In this document: piece by piece, positions 34,453-37,218 of the stretch
Layout: each line of letters starts with the position of its first letter
How positions within the stretch are numbered: the stretch's first letter is position 1
Source: Gammaproteobacteria bacterium
Lineage (GTDB): Bacteria > Pseudomonadota > Gammaproteobacteria > Chromatiales > Chromatiaceae
Length of the DNA: 37,218 nt
NCBI GenBank assembly: GCA_020445415.1
Contig: JAGRGP010000086.1
Span: 1 to 37,218 of the forward strand
Reading direction: 5' to 3'
The notes under the pieces: generated by a model
The model's input: only the letters and a program-made list of their open reading frames with translations
Told to the model about the DNA's origin: nothing
The model's database searches: none
Position numbers and translations under genes: made by a program

Positions 34453-35016
34453 ATGACCGAAAAAATTTACATTGGAGCCCAGGCGTTACTGCTCGATTCG
34501 TTCAGACTGGGACTGCAAATCTATCAAAGCGGTTTCCGCCCTGACTTTATCGTTGGCGTCTGGCGGGGTGGTACTCCGGTGGGAATCGCCGTCCAGGAGA
34601 TACTGGACCGCTATCAAGTGAGGACGGATCATATCTCCATCCGTACCGCTTCCTATCAGGGTATGGGAAAGCGGAGTAAAGAGGTTAAAGTATTCGGCCT
34701 GGATTACCTGTTGGATAATATTAACCACGAAGACTCCTTGCTCATCGTCGATGATGTCTTCGATACGGGTCTGAGTATCCAGGCAATTGTCACGACGCTT
34801 ACTCGCAAGGCCCGGCGCAATACGCCTCACGACATCCGCATTGCAACGCCTTGGTTCAAACCGTTGAATAACTTAACCGACATGACGCCGGACTATTTCG
34901 TGCATGAAACCAATCGTTGGCTGGTGTTTCCCCACGAGCTGGACGGGCTTACCGATGAGGAGATGCTGCGCTATAAGCCGGGGCTTAGGGAGCTGGTCGA
35001 AGAATTTGGAATCTAG
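34453..35016 (+). CDS. Phosphoribosyltransferase, hypoxanthine-type
   Basis: A 187-residue type I phosphoribosyltransferase with the PRPP-binding motif SLLIVDDVFDTGLSIQAI at about 95-112 and an early GVWRGGTPVGI pyrophosphate loop. It resembles hypoxanthine/xanthine-guanine salvage enzymes. It probably transfers ribose-5-phosphate from PRPP to a purine base. The ATG at 34453 is preferred to the TTG at 34447. It converges with the guanylate-kinase-like gene, 32 nt away. Confidence 0.85.
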   Translation: MTEKIYIGAQALLLDSFRLGLQIYQSGFRPDFIVGVWRGGTPVGIAVQEILDRYQVRTDHISIRTASYQGMGKRSKEVKVFGLDYLLDNINHEDSLLIVDDVFDTGLSIQAIVTTLTRKARRNTPHDIRIATPWFKPLNNLTDMTPDYFVHETNRWLVFPHELDGLTDEEMLRYKPGLRELVEEFGI

Positions 35017-35048
35017 CGGTGCGCCGGTGTTGTGCACCAGCGCCTTTC

Positions 35049-35564
35049 TCAAAGGCCAATAACCTTTAGGATTTGGTGATAGGCGTCGTTCCATGCCCCA
35101 GGTTGCAGCATATCCACGTCGATACGATGGAGCTGACCATTCCGCTCTGCATCATCCAGTAACCGGGACCTTTCCATGGCACTGTCCTTGAAGGTGAAAA
35201 GGATTGCCCGAGCCTCCTTGGCGGCGATCTGAGCGGCTATCTCCTGAGGACCCACTACCAGTGCGCCAATCTCCGCGCTATCCAGCGCCAATGCCAGATC
35301 GCTGTGCATGATGCCCATAAAATCGCCGTGATAGTCCATGCTTGCCAGGATCTCACCGTTCATCCTCGCCAGATGAAAGGCCGCTTCCGGGATATGGCGG
35401 TATTCCGCGTCTGTAATGTGTTGCCGGGTGGTAAACCAGGTGGGACGCACAAACCCATGATTCACAAGCAGCCGGCGGGGAGCGTCTCGACTGCCCGTCC
35501 ATACATTGCCCGTAATACAGACAAGTTTCTTGGAGTTAGTGATTTCCATAGGGCTATTCTGCAT
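35049..35564 (-). CDS. Guanylate-kinase/PhnN-like protein with degenerate P-loop
   Basis: A 171-residue protein whose plan resembles guanylate kinase and PhnN: an N-terminal beta strand and loop, WFTTRQHITDAEYRHI in the TTR/substrate region, and FHLARMNGEILA followed by YHGDFMGI, comparable with the HG-x-YG element. The nucleotide-binding loop reads CITGNVWTGSRD and lacks the Lys of GxxGxGK[ST], so ATP use is doubtful. ATGs at 35564 and 35546 are both possible. It follows the hydrogenase large subunit by 112 nt on the same strand, so a role in hydrogenase biogenesis or regulation is possible but unproven. The fold assignment rests on motifs only. Confidence 0.65.
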   Translation of the reverse strand: MQNSPMEITNSKKLVCITGNVWTGSRDAPRRLLVNHGFVRPTWFTTRQHITDAEYRHIPEAAFHLARMNGEILASMDYHGDFMGIMHSDLALALDSAEIGALVVGPQEIAAQIAAKEARAILFTFKDSAMERSRLLDDAERNGQLHRIDVDMLQPGAWNDAYHQILKVIGL

Positions 35565-35676
35565 CAATTCAGTATTGACACAAATATCTCCATGCCACCT
35601 GATCGTAGCGCAGCCTTGAGCTGGCTACCGGCCACTGCTTTGCCGGGATGGGTCCACAGATCGGATCCGGCCGGCA

Positions 35677-37218
35677 TCAGCCGGTAACTTGGATCTTAAG
35701 CAGTTCCTTGCCCGCCGGATCAGACAGGTGCACGGCGCAGGCGATACAAGGATCGAAGCTGTGCAGGGTGCGTAGTATCTCCAGTGGCTGAGCGGAATCG
35801 AACAGAACATGGTTATCCTGAAGTGCCGCCTCGTAGGCGCCCGGCTGTCCCCTGGCATCCCGTGGACCGGCATTCCAGGTGGATGGCACGATGGCCTGGT
35901 AGTTTGAGATCTTACCCTGTTCGATCACAATCCAATGCCCCAGTGCTCCCCGGGGTGCCTCCATGTATCCCGCGCCTTGGCACTTGTTAGGCCAGCTCGC
36001 CGGCTCCCACCGGGCCTCGTTAAATGTTCGGACATCTCCGGATCTGATGTTGGCCACTAAGTCGTCGTACCAGTCTTGCATGGTATCCGCTAGCACCTTG
36101 GACTCCAATGTCCGGGCCGCGGTTCTGCCGAGCGTGGAGAACAACGCCGTTACCGGCAAATTCAGTTTTTTCAATGTGAAGTCGGTCAGCTCAACGGTAG
36201 GTTCATGGCCCTTGGCATACATCATGAGGACCCGCGCGAGGGGCCCAACCTCCATCGCCCGGTTCTTCCAGCGGGGCGATTTGATCCACGAATAGGCTTG
36301 CTCAACCGCAAGATGCTGGAAGGGGGGTTCGGGTCCGGTATAGTTTAATTGGGTCTCACCTTCATAGGGATGTAAACCCGCCTGGTTTCCGTCCGAGTAG
36401 TCATACCAGGAGTGCGCCACAAACTCCTGGATTTGCTGCTTGTCGTGAACGTCGATCTCATGAACGCGGCTCAAGTCACGGTCCAAAATAACACCGGCGG
36501 GAAACAGAAAACTGGCAGGCTCGTTCATATTGGTAGCCGGAAGATCTCCGTAACACAAAAAGTTACCGAGACCCTCGCCTTTCTCAAACCAGTCCGGATA
36601 AAATCCGGCGACTGCCAAAGTATCGGGGAGATAGACTTGATCCACGAAGGCCCGCATCTGGGTAATTACGTCCTGTACCTGCGCTAAACGTTTGGCATTG
36701 ATCGCCGAATCCGAGTCCAGATCAATGGGACAAGGCACGCCGCCGACCAAAAAATTGGGATGCGGATTCTTGCCGCCGAAAATGGTGTGCAACTTAACCA
36801 CATCCCGTTGCCAAGCAAGGGCCTCCAGATAGTGGGCCACCGCCATGAGATTGGCCTCTGGAGGGAGCTTGTAAGCGGGATGCCCCCAATACCCGTTGGC
36901 AAAGATGCCAAGCTGGCCCGATTCCACGAAAGCGGCCAGTTTTTTCTGTGTGTCGGAGAAATAGCCGGGAGAGGATTTGGGCCAACTACTCAGGGATTGG
37001 GCCAACTGAGACGTCTTGGCCGGATCGGCGCCGAGTGCGGATACTACATCCACCCAGTCCAGGGCGTGTAGGTGGTAAAAGTGCATCACATGATCATGGA
37101 TATACTGAGCGCCAATCATCAGATTCCGGATCAGTTGGGCGTTGTGTGGAATCTCATAGTTGAGTGCGTCTTCCACCGCTCGGATCGATGCCATACCATG
37201 CACCAGCGTGCACACGCC
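35677..37218 (-). CDS. [NiFe]-hydrogenase large subunit (N-terminus outside window)
   Basis: 513 visible residues of a group 1 uptake-type large subunit (HyaB/HupL/HoxG family). The window edge cuts inside the L1 motif: the first visible residues are GVCTLVH, so one of the two N-terminal Ni ligand Cys is present. The C-terminal motif DPCIACAVH supplies the other two Cys ligands; the 16 residues after its His are the peptide normally removed by the maturation endopeptidase once Ni is inserted. Together with a small FeS subunit it oxidises H2 at the membrane. Downstream on this strand is the kinase-like gene, not the usual cytochrome b and protease genes. A small hairpin surrounds the stop codon. 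Confidence 0.96.
   Translation of the reverse strand, partial: GVCTLVHGMASIRAVEDALNYEIPHNAQLIRNLMIGAQYIHDHVMHFYHLHALDWVDVVSALGADPAKTSQLAQSLSSWPKSSPGYFSDTQKKLAAFVESGQLGIFANGYWGHPAYKLPPEANLMAVAHYLEALAWQRDVVKLHTIFGGKNPHPNFLVGGVPCPIDLDSDSAINAKRLAQVQDVITQMRAFVDQVYLPDTLAVAGFYPDWFEKGEGLGNFLCYGDLPATNMNEPASFLFPAGVILDRDLSRVHEIDVHDKQQIQEFVAHSWYDYSDGNQAGLHPYEGETQLNYTGPEPPFQHLAVEQAYSWIKSPRWKNRAMEVGPLARVLMMYAKGHEPTVELTDFTLKKLNLPVTALFSTLGRTAARTLESKVLADTMQDWYDDLVANIRSGDVRTFNEARWEPASWPNKCQGAGYMEAPRGALGHWIVIEQGKISNYQAIVPSTWNAGPRDARGQPGAYEAALQDNHVLFDSAQPLEILRTLHSFDPCIACAVHLSDPAGKELLKIQVTG

Noticed and set aside
35017..35048. Possible bidirectional terminator between the phosphoribosyltransferase and kinase-like genes (GGTGC...GCACC)
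   Set aside because: The stem is short with an 11-nt loop and there is no clear T-tract on either side.

Overview
The window looks like a chromosomal segment from a gammaproteobacterium of moderate GC content. The strongest evidence is the long minus-strand housekeeping run yceD-rpmF-plsX-fabH-fabG-acpP-fabF-pabC-mltG-tmk-holB-pilZ, with maf divergent at its head and tatD nearby, a gammaproteobacterial arrangement. A [NiFe] uptake hydrogenase gene at the right edge suggests H2 oxidation. Membership in Chromatiales or a related sulfur-oxidising group is a guess that the sequence alone does not prove.

Region 1 (1-10790, all minus strand) is an accessory acyl-chain or polyketide-like locus. In transcription order it encodes an acyltransferase-3 membrane protein, a lipoprotein alpha/beta-hydrolase, an ICMT-like membrane methyltransferase, a FabL-like reductase, an unusual acyl carrier protein with a C-terminal zinc ribbon, a canonical ketosynthase (KS4), a ketosynthase homologue without the catalytic Cys (KS3), an atypical FabZ-like dehydratase (DH2), a second canonical ketosynthase (KS2), a FabG-like ketoreductase, a FabZ-like dehydratase with intact motif (DH1), and a fourth ketosynthase homologue (KS1) that also lacks Cys at the nucleophile position and runs off the left edge. 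Two active and two inactive KS subunits, plus one intact and one altered dehydratase, suggest heteromeric type II machinery like the KS-CLF pairs of type II polyketide and aryl polyene systems. The product cannot be read from the sequence. This is the most interesting part of the window.

Region 2 (10941-16945, plus strand) carries a second lipoprotein hydrolase, then fadE, fadD and yciA: fatty-acid activation, the first oxidation step, and acyl-CoA hydrolysis. It diverges from Region 1 and may supply or recycle acyl groups.

Region 3 (16973-30036, mostly minus strand) is the core lipid and replication block: qorA-like, tatD, then a plus-strand Wzy/O-antigen-ligase-like gene that interrupts the usual pilZ-tatD neighbourhood, then pilZ-holB-tmk-mltG-pabC and fabF-acpP-fabG-fabH-plsX-rpmF-yceD. 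fabD, normally between fabH and fabG, is missing. A strong terminator separates fabF from pabC, and a good sigma70-type promoter lies directly in front of yceD.

Region 4 (30197-37218) holds maf (plus), a TPR lipoprotein overlapping a membrane-bound class III nucleotide cyclase (minus), an EamA transporter and a phosphoribosyltransferase (plus), and at the right edge a guanylate-kinase/PhnN-like protein with a degenerate P-loop downstream of a 5'-truncated hydrogenase large subunit (minus). No tRNA, rRNA, CRISPR array or complete insertion sequence was seen.
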